From Poseidonocella sp. HB161398 (GTDB lineage Bacteria; Pseudomonadota; Alphaproteobacteria; Rhodobacterales; Rhodobacteraceae): a stretch of 64,000 nt of DNA. The DNA lies in NCBI RefSeq assembly GCF_005870025.1, contig NZ_VATA01000012.1:86329-150328 (forward strand), read 5' to 3'. The notes beneath the pieces were generated by a model, which was given only the letters and a program-made list of their open reading frames with translations, was not told the origin of the DNA and did no database searches. This document shows, piece by piece, positions 26,302-34,573 of this stretch. A program made the position numbers and the translations under genes. Within the stretch, counting starts at the first letter, position 1. Every line of letters starts with the position of its first letter.

Positions 26302-27072
26302 TCAACCCCGCCTGCCGGGCGCGGCCCCGGCGGCCTCCCAGGCGGCCATCGCCCCGGCGCGGCGCAGCTCCAGCCCGGCGATCAGGCTGTCGACCAGCAT
26401 CTCGAAGGCGCTGTCGAGCGGGACCTCGGCGCCGCTCGACCAGCGCAGAACGAAGGCGCGGTTGCGCAGGAGCGGCATCGCCCGGCGGGTCTCGGGGAAC
26501 TCGGCCTCGGGCAGGTCGTCCAGCGCGGCGCTGAAGCTCTCGGCCCAGTCGGGCCGGGCCCCGGGCGCCTGCGGCGCCAGCTCCATGGTGACGAAGCCGA
26601 AGATGCCGCCGACCAGCGCGCTCATCGCGTCCGCCAGCGGCTGGCCGTCATAGCCCGCCTGGCGCAGCGCGGCGAGCACGATCTCGGCCAGCCCGGCATG
26701 CCGCGGGCCATTGGCGCTGACCTGCGCGCCGATCAGGTTGGCCAGGTGCGGATGGCGCTGCGCCGCGCGGCGGTAGCGGCGGAAGAGCTCGCGCAGCGTG
26801 TCGCGCCAGTCCGCGCAGAATTCGCCGGGGCGCATCAGGTCGGAGGTGATCGTCGCCGTCATCTCGGAGAAGAGATCGGCCTTGGAGCCGCCGAGATGCC
26901 AGTAGATCGCCGTCGGATAGACATCCAGCCGCCGCGAGAGCTCGCGGATCGAGAATGCCTCGGCGCCGAGCTCGTCGACCAGGTCGATCGCCGCCTTCAG
27001 CACCTGCGCCTTGGTCAGGCCGATGGCCGCAGCGCGCCCCTGGCTGCGCTTGCGCGGCGGTGTTCCGGTCAT
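26302..27072 (-). CDS. TetR/AcrR-family regulator
   Basis: Repressor of 256 residues, longer than the usual 190-220. HTH at the N-terminus (LTKAQVLKAAIDLVDELGAEAFSIRELSRRLDVYPTAIYWHLG in pieces) then an all-helical ligand domain of TetR_C type. ATG 27072 is the first start that gives this architecture; upstream the frame extends far but without sense. It heads a run of minus-strand genes (small protein, DadA-like enzyme) and may control them. Confidence 0.88.
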   Translation of the reverse strand: MTGTPPRKRSQGRAAAIGLTKAQVLKAAIDLVDELGAEAFSIRELSRRLDVYPTAIYWHLGGSKADLFSEMTATITSDLMRPGEFCADWRDTLRELFRRYRRAAQRHPHLANLIGAQVSANGPRHAGLAEIVLAALRQAGYDGQPLADAMSALVGGIFGFVTMELAPQAPGARPDWAESFSAALDDLPEAEFPETRRAMPLLRNRAFVLRWSSGAEVPLDSAFEMLVDSLIAGLELRRAGAMAAWEAAGAAPGRRG

Positions 27073-27183
27073 GGCGGCTCCTCCTCTCGGCCCGGCGGCC
27101 GCGAGCGGTCCGCGCGTGCTTCTCGCCCGCCCGTGCCGCAGCGGCAACCCGGGCTGTTCCGGCCGGTCCCGCGGCAGCGGCGG

Positions 27184-27207
27184 AATCCGGCAATGGTTAA
27201 TCCGGCA
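27184..27207. repeat. Two 9-base direct repeats (AATCCGGCA)
   Basis: AATCCGGCA occurs at 27184-27192 and 27199-27207, 15 bases apart, about 110 bases upstream of the TetR start. It could be a regulator half-site pair, though TetR proteins normally bind dyads. Confidence 0.4.
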
Positions 27208-27280
27208 TCTTTCGCGCCTATTTTTCAGGCGGCGGGCGGCGCTCTCCCGCTTGCCGCTGGGGGTGCAGGAGGACGATTTC

Positions 27281-27320
27281 CCGGCACGGGCCCGCACGGG
27301 CCCGCACGGGCTCGCACGGG
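27281..27320. repeat. 10-base tandem repeat, four copies
   Basis: Four consecutive units CCGGCACGGG, CCCGCACGGG (twice) and CTCGCACGGG. Two copies are identical and two differ by one base. It is in a region with no gene. Confidence 0.8.
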
Positions 27321-28282
27321 GCTTGCGCCGGGACGCGCATGGCCGGCGGGCAGGCTGCGCCCTGTGACGCGATGAGCGGGAGCCATTCCGCGGCACGCCA
27401 ACTGGACCGCTGGATCGAGGGCCTGTCGATTGCAGTCGCATCAAGAACCGCGCGCATGTGGCGGTCGATGCCGTCGCGCAGCAGCTGCGCTATTTCAGCG
27501 GCTGGAGGCGGCGCGGACCCGGATCTTCGCCGCGCGGATGCCTTGCGAGGGGCTGCGGATCTTCCTCGGGAGCCGAGGGACGGGGCGTGGTCTCCGAGCG
27601 GCTGCAGATCCTGCGGCGCTGGACCGCGGCCGGGGTGATGCTGCCGGCCAGTCCGGCTGCCGCAACCGCATGCCGCGGCACGACCGACGCCGGGACCCGG
27701 GCGGCGCCGGTCTTGCCGCTGGCGATCCACGGCGGCATTCTCGCGGGGCAGTCCGCGATCTCCGGGGCCGCGGTCTGCATGCTGGGGGCGGCGCAGCGGC
27801 CTGCGCTGCGCTGGTCCGGCCGGTGCTGTCGGCGCTGCGCTTCCCGGGGTGGCGGTCTTCCTGCACGCCGCTGCGAGGGGGCCGAGCATGGGGCCGCCTG
27901 CTCGGGCGCGGCGCGCCAGGCGGACATCGTCACCGGCGGCGATGCGCCCGTCATTCCGCTCGCACTGGCGGCGGCGCCCCTTGTCCCGCCCGGCACGGCG
28001 GTGGAGGTGACGTCGGCGCCGCTCGTGGCCGGGCCGTTGCGGCGTCCTTCGAGCGCGGCCCTGGGCGTCGGACCGCTGCATTGCGCCATCGCCATGATCG
28101 CGCTGCGGAAGATCGCGGGCGCCATCCCGCAGGGCGGGAGGACGCGGATCGCCGGACCGCCCGGAGCGCGCTGCGCTGCCGGTTTTCGCGGCGGTCTGGC
28201 GGTGGCGGTGCTGCCGGCACGGGTCCCCGGGCGGGGCACGGGCTGCCGCAGCCCGCGGCCCCGCTGCGCGCGGCGGCGGAGA

Positions 28283-30166
28283 TCAGGCCGCCGCGGCCGG
28301 GGCGCTCTCCAGAAGGCCCGCGCCCCGCAGCTTCCTCACGGCCGCGGCCGCGCGCTCCATCAGATGGCCGCCGCCGGGTCCGAGGCGGCGCGACAGTGCG
28401 GAGAAGGCGCGCTCCGCCGCGGCCGGGTCCGCCGAGAGGCGGCGGCTGCGCGCCAGGGCCAGCCCGGCAGCACGGCGAAGCGAGGGGCCGCCAGCCGCCT
28501 CTGCCGCCATCGCGTGGCAGCGGAGCACCGCCTGGCTGAGATCGAGAAGCCCCGCCCCGGTCTCCAGCGCCGCGATCTGCGCCGGGCGCGAGGCGCGGCC
28601 CATGCCCGTCAGCCGCAGGCTGCGGTGATAGAGCCGTGCCCGCCAGATGTCCGCATGGCCGGCACCCTGCGGGTCGGCGGCCAGCGCCTCGATATTGCGC
28701 AGCATCGCCCGCACCAGCGCGGCGCTGCGCCGCCGGAGCGTCGGCGGATAGACCCAGCGATAGGCCGCCATCGCGGCGAAGGGCGCCGCCACCACCGCCA
28801 GCCCGGCCCCGACCGAGGCGCCGAAGCTGCCCGTCAGCGGCCAGTGCGGCTGCAGGAGCAGCAGCATCACCATGTTGTAGTCGAAGCTCATCATCACCGT
28901 CCGGCGATGCCCGACGAAGAGCGGGCCGATCAGGATGAAGGGCAGGGTCAGGAGGATCATCTGCAGCTCGTTCTCCGCCAGCGGCCAGGCCAGCCAGCGG
29001 CAGGCCAGCGCGCCGAGCACGCCGAGGAGCTGGCCGCGCCAGACATTCTTCATCATCCCCGCCGGGTTCTCGAAGGTCGAGAAGAGCGACAGCATCACCG
29101 AGAGGCCGAGCAGCAGGAAGGCCCCGGCATGCCAGCCGGTGACCTGCCAGAGCGCGCCGAAGAGCAGGATCGCCCCGGCGGCGCGCAGCCCGGCCTCGCG
29201 CCCGCCGGGCCAGTCGCGATGCAGCGGGACGGCCGGTGCAGGGCGGCCGGGCTCCGCCGTTCCGGGGCGGTCGAGACTGCCGAGCGCCAGCGACAGCGCG
29301 GCGAGGCGTTCGCGCAGCTCCGCGCCTTCGGCCTGGTTCGCGGCATGGGCGTCGAGCGCGCGGGCCGCGGAGGCCGGATCGCCCCGGCGCAGCGCTGCGG
29401 ACGCGGCGGCAGGCGCCCCTGCCGGCGCCTGTCCCTCGCCATGGCGCCAGAAGAGCAGCGACATCGCCGCCAGCATCGCGGCCCGCATCCCGCGCACCTG
29501 CTGGCGCGCGCCGCGCTGCCCGGCGGATTGCGGCTCCAGGCTCTCGTCGAGCGCGGCGAGCCGGGCCATCAGTTCGCGCTCCGCCTCGGCCGGGGCCTCG
29601 CGCCCGGCGACATGGTCGAGGAGGTCGGCCAGAAGCTCCTCGAGCTGGCGGCGCAGAGCGCGGCCGTCGGCCTTCGGCGCGAAGGCCATTCCGACCGCGG
29701 CGGCGACCAGCACCCCGGTCAGCACCGTCGCCATCCGGTCGGCGCCCAGCAGCAGCACCCGGTCGGGATGGGCGGTGTCCAGCAGCGAGACCATCGCCGC
29801 CGTGTAGCCCGCCAGCACCGTGCCATAGGCAGTGAAGCCGCGCAGCAGGTTGCCCGCGCAGGTGCAGAGCCCGACCCAGAGCGCCAGGCCGAGGACCAGC
29901 AGTGCCGGATGCACCGTCATCGCCAGCACCAGCGCGATCCCGGCGCCGGTCCCGGCCACCGTGCCGAGAATGCGGAAAAGGCTCTTCTCCAGGAGCTGCC
30001 CGCGCAGGGGCTGCGAGGCGGCCCAGACCGTCATCCCCGCCCATTGCGGATGTTCGAGCCCCAGTGCCCAGGCGGCCAGGAAGGCCAGGCAGGCGGCGAT
30101 CGCGGTGCGTCCGGCATAGGCCATCCGCGGCAGGTCGAAGCCCGCCCGTTCCAGCGCCGCGGTCAC
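28283..30166 (-). CDS. FUSC-family inner-membrane exporter (aromatic acid/fusaric acid type)
   Basis: Membrane protein of 627 residues with two similar halves, each with a cluster of hydrophobic segments (about 15-150 and 355-470) followed by a helical cytoplasmic part, as in YccS/AaeB/FusC proteins. TAYGTVLAGYTAAMV and LPFILIGPLFVGHRRTVMMSFDYNMVML are typical family segments. The GTG at 30166 overlaps the MarR stop (GTGA) with GGAGGG six bases upstream; longer frames run antisense through MarR. It should export an organic acid, under MarR control. No membrane-fusion partner is next to it. Confidence 0.88.
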   Translation of the reverse strand: MTAALERAGFDLPRMAYAGRTAIAACLAFLAAWALGLEHPQWAGMTVWAASQPLRGQLLEKSLFRILGTVAGTGAGIALVLAMTVHPALLVLGLALWVGLCTCAGNLLRGFTAYGTVLAGYTAAMVSLLDTAHPDRVLLLGADRMATVLTGVLVAAAVGMAFAPKADGRALRRQLEELLADLLDHVAGREAPAEAERELMARLAALDESLEPQSAGQRGARQQVRGMRAAMLAAMSLLFWRHGEGQAPAGAPAAASAALRRGDPASAARALDAHAANQAEGAELRERLAALSLALGSLDRPGTAEPGRPAPAVPLHRDWPGGREAGLRAAGAILLFGALWQVTGWHAGAFLLLGLSVMLSLFSTFENPAGMMKNVWRGQLLGVLGALACRWLAWPLAENELQMILLTLPFILIGPLFVGHRRTVMMSFDYNMVMLLLLQPHWPLTGSFGASVGAGLAVVAAPFAAMAAYRWVYPPTLRRRSAALVRAMLRNIEALAADPQGAGHADIWRARLYHRSLRLTGMGRASRPAQIAALETGAGLLDLSQAVLRCHAMAAEAAGGPSLRRAAGLALARSRRLSADPAAAERAFSALSRRLGPGGGHLMERAAAAVRKLRGAGLLESAPAAAA

Positions 30167-30636
30167 GACGAGCCCTCCGGCGCGGCGCTGCCGAGCACGT
30201 CCTCGACCCGCGCCTCGATCCGGCGGAAGGCCGCGGAGATGGCCCCGAGCGTGGCGTCGTCGATATCGGCAAGCAGCCGCGCTTCGATCGGGTGCAGCCG
30301 GGCGCGGATCGCGGCGATCTCGCGCCGCCCGTCCCCGGTGAGATGGATCAGCCGCGCGCGGCGGTCGGCGGGATCGACCCGGCGCTCGACGAAGCCGCTG
30401 GCGGCGAGCAGGTCGAGCAGCCGCACGAGCGAGGAGGCGTCGAGCCCCATCCGCCGCGCGAGCTGCGTCTGCGGGATGCCGTCGCCGCCCTCGGCGAGAT
30501 GGATCAGCAGGGTCCAGGTGGAATCGGTCAGCCCCTCTTCGGCGAGCTGCTGGTCGATGGCCCGGCGCCAGGCGCGGGCAAGGGCGGAGAACTGGAATCC
30601 GAAGGATTCGCGGAGGGGGGGCGACTCGTGGGACAT
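30163..30636 (-). CDS. MarR-family regulator
   Basis: Winged-helix repressor, 157 residues from ATG 30636. WTLLIHLAEGGDGIPQTQLARRMGLDASSLVRLLDLL is the helix-turn-helix and VERRVDPADRRARLIHLT the wing with the conserved D-x-R-x-x-R. In-frame ATGs at 30645 and 30672 are further upstream, but the last would put a 15-base palindrome inside the gene. The gene is coupled to FUSC by a 4-base overlap. MarR proteins release DNA on binding phenolic acids, which fits an efflux partner. Confidence 0.9.
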   Translation of the reverse strand: MSHESPPLRESFGFQFSALARAWRRAIDQQLAEEGLTDSTWTLLIHLAEGGDGIPQTQLARRMGLDASSLVRLLDLLAASGFVERRVDPADRRARLIHLTGDGRREIAAIRARLHPIEARLLADIDDATLGAISAAFRRIEARVEDVLGSAAPEGSS

Positions 30637-30650
30637 GAGTTGCATGTATA

Positions 30651-30665
30651 TGCCAATGATTGGCA
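30651..30665. promoter_or_regulatory. MarR operator candidate (palindrome)
   Basis: TGCCAATGATTGGCA, 6-base perfect arms with a 3-base centre, right at the start of the MarR gene (15 bases before ATG 30636). Size and location fit MarR autorepression. Confidence 0.65.
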
Positions 30666-30684
30666 GTGACATCTAATTTTCGCG

Positions 30685-30702
30685 CCCCCCGGCGCCGGGG
30701 GG
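30685..30702. repeat. 18-base GC palindrome
   Basis: CCCCCCGGCGCCGGGGGG is its own reverse complement and can form a 7-8-base-pair hairpin. No T run follows, so I do not call it a terminator. It lies just upstream of the MarR gene. Confidence 0.5.
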
Positions 30703-31111
30703 TGTGGTGGCGGGAAGATGTGCGCGAGCGGCCGGTGGCCCCGGGGCTGTGTCGCGCGCCGTCCGGCAGCCGGACGGGCCGGAGGGAGGCCATGCCCGGC
30801 GTTTCGGGCCGGGTCCGTTTGGGCGCGTCTTGGGGAAATCGAGGCGGCGGGCGCCCCTGAGCCTGTCTTGGGCGTGCCGGGACGACGCCGTGCAGTCGGG
30901 GCTGTGCCGCTGCGCATGGGGCTCGGACGGGGATCGCGCCGGTTCGGGAACCCGCCCGAGACGGCCCGGAATTCCTGCGGGTCCCGCTTTCATCTCACCG
31001 AGAGTCCCGCACTGTGAAGCGGGGATCTGCGGTCTGCCGCGCCAGGGCACGACGGGACCGATGGCGGGGCGTTCGGTCCCTTCAGGCAGGTGCACCCGCC
31101 CCGGGAACGGG
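30703..31111. other. 409-base gap, no gene recognised
   Basis: Between the MarR control region and the end of the Lrp/AsnC gene. Open frames show no domain. No repeats seen apart from the palindrome at its left edge. Confidence 0.5.
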
Positions 31112-31540
31112 TCAGCCGGTCACATGCGCCAGCAGGATCGAGCTTTCGCTGTTGAGTACCCCCGGCACTTCGCGGATCTCGCGCAGGACGCGGTCGAATT
31201 CGACCAGGCTCGCCGTCTTGATCTCGATCACCAGATCCCAGGCGCCATTGGTCGAGTAGACCGTCGAGATCTCGGGGATCTTGACCAGCGTGCGGATCAC
31301 CCGGCGGGACATGCTGCCCTGAAGCTCGACCAGGGTGATCGCCTTGATCTCGCCTTCGACATCGACATCCGTCTCGATGGTGAAGCGGCGGATGCGGCCC
31401 TCGGCCACCAGGCTTTCCAGCCGCGTCTTCGCCGTCGTGCGCGAGACCCCGGCGACCTGCGCCAGCTCGGTCATCGAGATCCGGGCATCGGCGCGTAGCG
31501 CCGCGATGATCGCCCGGTCGGTGGCGGAAAGGGGGGTCAT
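31112..31540 (-). CDS. Lrp/AsnC-family regulator
   Basis: A 142-residue regulator. N-terminal HTH (LSATDRAIIAALRADARISMTELAQVAGVSRTTAKTRLESL) and a C-terminal RAM/AsnC ligand-binding domain (AWDLVIEIKTASLVEFDRVLREIREVPGV). Divergent from the arginase gene with 127 bases between. Expected to sense arginine or ornithine and control arginase and ornithine cyclodeaminase, as AsnC-type regulators of arginine breakdown do in related bacteria. Confidence 0.92.
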   Translation of the reverse strand: MTPLSATDRAIIAALRADARISMTELAQVAGVSRTTAKTRLESLVAEGRIRRFTIETDVDVEGEIKAITLVELQGSMSRRVIRTLVKIPEISTVYSTNGAWDLVIEIKTASLVEFDRVLREIREVPGVLNSESSILLAHVTG

Positions 31541-31597
31541 GGCCGTGGGTCCGTCATTTTGCGCAAAGAGGCCGTCATTATGCGAATAATACCGCAC

Positions 31598-31619
31598 GCA
31601 CTGGCGAAAATGCCAGTGC
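31598..31619. promoter_or_regulatory. Inverted repeat between lrp and arginase
   Basis: GCACTGGC (31598-31605) and GCCAGTGC (31612-31619) are perfect 8-base arms with a 6-base AT-rich spacer (GAAAAT). It lies 49 bases before the arginase start and 58 bases from the regulator start, a natural operator for the Lrp/AsnC protein. Confidence 0.65.
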
Positions 31620-31667
31620 AATCTGTCATCCCGGCGAGCGAAAACGGTCTGGACAACAGGAGTCCAG

Positions 31668-32600
31668 ATGACACGCACATGTTCCCTTCTCGGCGCCCCG
31701 GTGGAAACCGGCGCCTCGCAGCCCGGCTGCGTCATGGGCCCGGCCAGCCTGCGCACGGCGGGGCTTGCCCGGGCCATCTCCGCGCTCGGCTGGTCGGTCG
31801 CGGATCTCGGCGATCTGGCGATCGGGCCGCAGGCGCCCCTGGCGCATGCCAATCCGGCGATCCACCACCTGGCCGAGACCCGCGCCTGGATCGAGCTGAT
31901 CGAGGCGCGCGCCTTCGAGGCGGCCCGGGCCCATGACCTGCCGGTCTTCCTCGGCGGCGACCATTCGATCTCGGCGGGGACGGTGCCGGGGATCGCCCGC
32001 CATGCCGCCATGCTGGGCCGGCCGCTCTTCGTGCTGTGGCTTGACGCGCATCCCGACCTGCACACGCTGGAGAGCACGGCAAGCGGCAATCTCCACGGCA
32101 CGCCGGTCGCCTATTTCACCGGGCAGCCGGGCTTCGGCGCCTATCCGCCGCTGAAGGCGGCCGTGCCGGCCAGCCAGGTCTGCATGATGGGCATCCGCTC
32201 GGTCGATCCGGCGGAAGAGGCGCTGATCGCCGCGGAGGGGATCGAGGTGCATGACATGCGCGCCATCGACGAGACCGGGATCATCGCGCCGCTGCGGCGC
32301 TTTCTCGACCGGGTGCGCGCGGCGGGCGGGCTCCTCCATGTCAGCCTGGATGTCGATTTCCTCGACCCTGCCATCGCCCCGGCCGTGGGCACCACCGTGC
32401 CGGGCGGCGCCAGCTTCCGCGAGGCGCATCTGGCGATGGAGATCATCGGCGACAGCGGGCTGGCCTGTTCGCTCGACCTCGTCGAGCTGAACCCCTTTCT
32501 CGACGAGCGCGGCCGCTCCGCCTCGCTGCTGTGCGATCTCGCCGCCTCGCTGATGGGACGGCGGGTGCTCGACCGCCCGACCCGCGCTTTCGCCGCCTGA
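31668..32600 (+). CDS. rocF: Arginase
   Basis: Splits arginine to ornithine and urea, 310 residues, usual length. All manganese motifs of the ureohydrolase family are seen: GGDHS (96-100, His99), DAHPD (126-130) and SLDVDFLDP (Asp228, Asp230). The ELNP motif near the C-terminus (LVELNPFLDER) is also present. SD AGGAG precedes ATG 31668. The next gene uses its product ornithine. An agmatinase or formiminoglutamase is less likely given the ornithine cyclodeaminase partner. Confidence 0.92.
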   Translation: MTRTCSLLGAPVETGASQPGCVMGPASLRTAGLARAISALGWSVADLGDLAIGPQAPLAHANPAIHHLAETRAWIELIEARAFEAARAHDLPVFLGGDHSISAGTVPGIARHAAMLGRPLFVLWLDAHPDLHTLESTASGNLHGTPVAYFTGQPGFGAYPPLKAAVPASQVCMMGIRSVDPAEEALIAAEGIEVHDMRAIDETGIIAPLRRFLDRVRAAGGLLHVSLDVDFLDPAIAPAVGTTVPGGASFREAHLAMEIIGDSGLACSLDLVELNPFLDERGRSASLLCDLAASLMGRRVLDRPTRAFAA

Positions 32601-32629
32601 TCGCGGCCCCTTTGACACGAGGACCTGCC

Positions 32630-33694
32630 ATGACCCTTGCCGCCCCCCGTCCCGCCCCTTCGAAGCTGGCCTTCGTGCCCTTCGTTTCCGTCGACAACAT
32701 GATGCGGCTGGTGCAGTCGATCGGGCCCGAAACCTTCCTGACCGAGCTCGCCGGCTTCATCGAGGCCGATTTCCGCCGCTGGCCGGATTTCGACAAGACC
32801 CCGCGCGTCGCCTCGCATTCCCCCGACGGGGTGATCGAGCTGATGCCGACGGCGGATGCCGAGAATTACGGGTTCAAATACGTCAACGGCCATCCCGCCA
32901 ACATGCGCGCGGGCTTCCAGACGGTGACCGCCTTCGGGGTGCTCTCCTCGGTGGCGAACGGCTATCCGCTGCTGCTGAGCGAGATGACGGTGCTGACCGC
33001 GCTGCGCACGGCGGCGACCTCGGCGCTGGCGGCGCGCTATCTCGCGCCCGAAGGTGCGTCCTGCATGGCGATGATCGGCAATGGCGCGCAATGCGAGTTC
33101 CAGGCGCTGGCCTTCCGCGCGCTGCTGGGCATCAACCGGCTGCGGCTCTACGACATCGACCCGGCGGCGACCGCCAAGGCGCGGCGGAACCTCGAAGGGC
33201 AGGGGTTCGAGATCGCCTGCTGCGGCTCCGCCGAAGAGGCGGTCGAGGGCGCGCAGATCGTCACCACCTGCACGGCCGACAAGCAGTATGCGACGATCCT
33301 GACCGACAACATGGTCGGGGCGGGGCTGCATATCAACGCGATCGGCGGCGACTGCCCGGGCAAGACCGAGCTGCATCGCGACATCCTGCTGCGCTCGGAC
33401 ATCTTCGTGGAATACCCCGAGCAGACCCGCATCGAGGGCGAGATCCAGCAGCTTGCAGCCGACCATCCGGTGACCGAGCTGTGGAAGGTGATGCGCGGCG
33501 AGGCAGAGGGGCGGCGCGATCCGCGGCAGATCACGCTTTTCGACAGCGTGGGCTTCGCGATCGAGGATTTCTCGGCGCTGCGCTATGTCCATGCCAAGCT
33601 GCCGGGGACGGGCTTTGCCGAGCCTCTGGACATGCTGGCCGACCCGGACGACCCGCGCGACCTCTTCGGCATGCTGGAGCGCTCGAAAGCCTGA
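32630..33694 (+). CDS. ocd: Ornithine cyclodeaminase
   Basis: Converts ornithine to proline and ammonia, 354 residues. Family of mu-crystallin: MIGNGAQCEFQALAF is the NAD-binding region, followed by LYDIDPAATAKARRNL and the VTTCTADK motif; the substrate side is FLTELAGFIEADFRRWPDFDKT near the N-terminus. ATG 32630 has GAGGA upstream. Together with arginase this is the two-step arginine-to-proline route, which provides nitrogen as urea and ammonia. Confidence 0.92.
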   Translation: MTLAAPRPAPSKLAFVPFVSVDNMMRLVQSIGPETFLTELAGFIEADFRRWPDFDKTPRVASHSPDGVIELMPTADAENYGFKYVNGHPANMRAGFQTVTAFGVLSSVANGYPLLLSEMTVLTALRTAATSALAARYLAPEGASCMAMIGNGAQCEFQALAFRALLGINRLRLYDIDPAATAKARRNLEGQGFEIACCGSAEEAVEGAQIVTTCTADKQYATILTDNMVGAGLHINAIGGDCPGKTELHRDILLRSDIFVEYPEQTRIEGEIQQLAADHPVTELWKVMRGEAEGRRDPRQITLFDSVGFAIEDFSALRYVHAKLPGTGFAEPLDMLADPDDPRDLFGMLERSKA

Positions 33695-33701
33695 GGCGGA
33701 G

Positions 33702-33724
33702 CGCCCGGCCGCAGGGGCCGGGCG
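33702..33724. terminator. Bidirectional hairpin between ocd and blcC
   Basis: Arms CGCCCGGCC (33702-33710) and GGCCGGGCG (33716-33724) with a 5-base loop, in the 41-base gap between two convergent genes. No T run, but the placement suits termination of both transcripts. Confidence 0.55.
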
Positions 33725-33735
33725 TCCCGTTCGGG

Positions 33736-34530
33736 TCAGCCGTAGAACTCGGGCGCCTGCTTGAAGCCGCTCCAGGCGTCGGGATCGTGGCCGGTGACGA
33801 CGGTGGCGCCGGTCTTCTCGGCCAGCGCGCGCAGCTTGCCGACCGAGCGCACCGTGTCGACCGTGGAGGCCAGGAAGCCGGGGAGCGAGCGCTCCTCCCA
33901 GTGGTCGGTGGTGTAGGCGGCGTCGACCGTCAGCAGCATCGGGCCGCTCTCGGGCAGGTTGACCAGGAAGGACATGTGCCCCGGCGCATGGCCCGGCGAG
34001 AAGACGGTGATCAGCGTGCCGTCGCCATAGACGTCGTAATGGTCATCCGCCATGCCGTTGAGGAACTGCCATTTCAGCCCCGGCTTGTCGAAGTCCTTGC
34101 GGATGTAGCCGCCGGCCGCGAACCAGTCGGGGGTGAAGGCGTATTCGTACTCCGCCCGCTGCACCAGATGGGTGGCATCGGGGAAGCGGCCGACCGCGCC
34201 GGTATGGTCCAGATGCAGGTGCGACTGGACGACATAGCGGATGTCACCGGGCTTGATGCCGAGCGTCTCGAGCTGCGCGACGCAGCCCTCCTCGGCGGTC
34301 ATCTCCGGCCAGTAGACGTCGCAGATATCCCCCCAGTAGCCGCGCGGATCGGTGGCGCATTCGACCGCGTTGCCGCCGTCGATGATCGTGTGGCCCTTCG
34401 GATGGGTGATGAGGAAGAACGGGACGGGGATCTCGTAATCGGCGCCCGCGCCCTCGTTCATCTTGATGTTGTGGACCTTGCACTTGAGCGAACCGCTCTG
34501 GAACATGTATAGACGAATGCCGTCGGTCAT
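33736..34530 (-). CDS. blcC: Gamma-butyrolactone / N-acyl-homoserine lactonase BlcC (AttM)
   Basis: Metallo-beta-lactamase-fold lactonase, 264 residues. Two-zinc motif SHLHLDHTG with His104, His106, Asp108 and His109, later GHAPGH and the aspartate in LLTVDAAY. Long stretches such as YEYAFTPDWFAAGGYIRKDF and DHWEE are, as I remember it, close to AttM/BlcC of Agrobacterium. It opens gamma-butyrolactone to 4-hydroxybutyrate and can also open acyl-homoserine lactones, so it could quench quorum signals. SD GGAGGAG precedes the ATG. Third gene of the operon blcA-blcB-blcC. Confidence 0.95.
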   Translation of the reverse strand: MTDGIRLYMFQSGSLKCKVHNIKMNEGAGADYEIPVPFFLITHPKGHTIIDGGNAVECATDPRGYWGDICDVYWPEMTAEEGCVAQLETLGIKPGDIRYVVQSHLHLDHTGAVGRFPDATHLVQRAEYEYAFTPDWFAAGGYIRKDFDKPGLKWQFLNGMADDHYDVYGDGTLITVFSPGHAPGHMSFLVNLPESGPMLLTVDAAYTTDHWEERSLPGFLASTVDTVRSVGKLRALAEKTGATVVTGHDPDAWSGFKQAPEFYG

Positions 34531-34573
34531 GGGGTCTCCTCCGTTGGTATGACCGTGAAAATCCGGGCGGGCC

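Larger units (their letters stand above)
27073..28282. other. 1.2-kb stretch without a confident gene
   Basis: Long open frames exist on both strands but none shows a domain. The plus frame around 27720-28130 has coding-like runs (for example VIPLALAAAPLVPPGTAVEV and AIAMIALRKIAGAIP) surrounded by low-complexity Arg/Gly/Ala sequence, so the stretch could hold a decayed gene. Two short repeats lie in its left part. Confidence 0.4.

Noticed and set aside
27458..30676. Plus-strand frame of over 1000 codons
   Set aside because: Antisense to FUSC and MarR for most of its length; no domain found.
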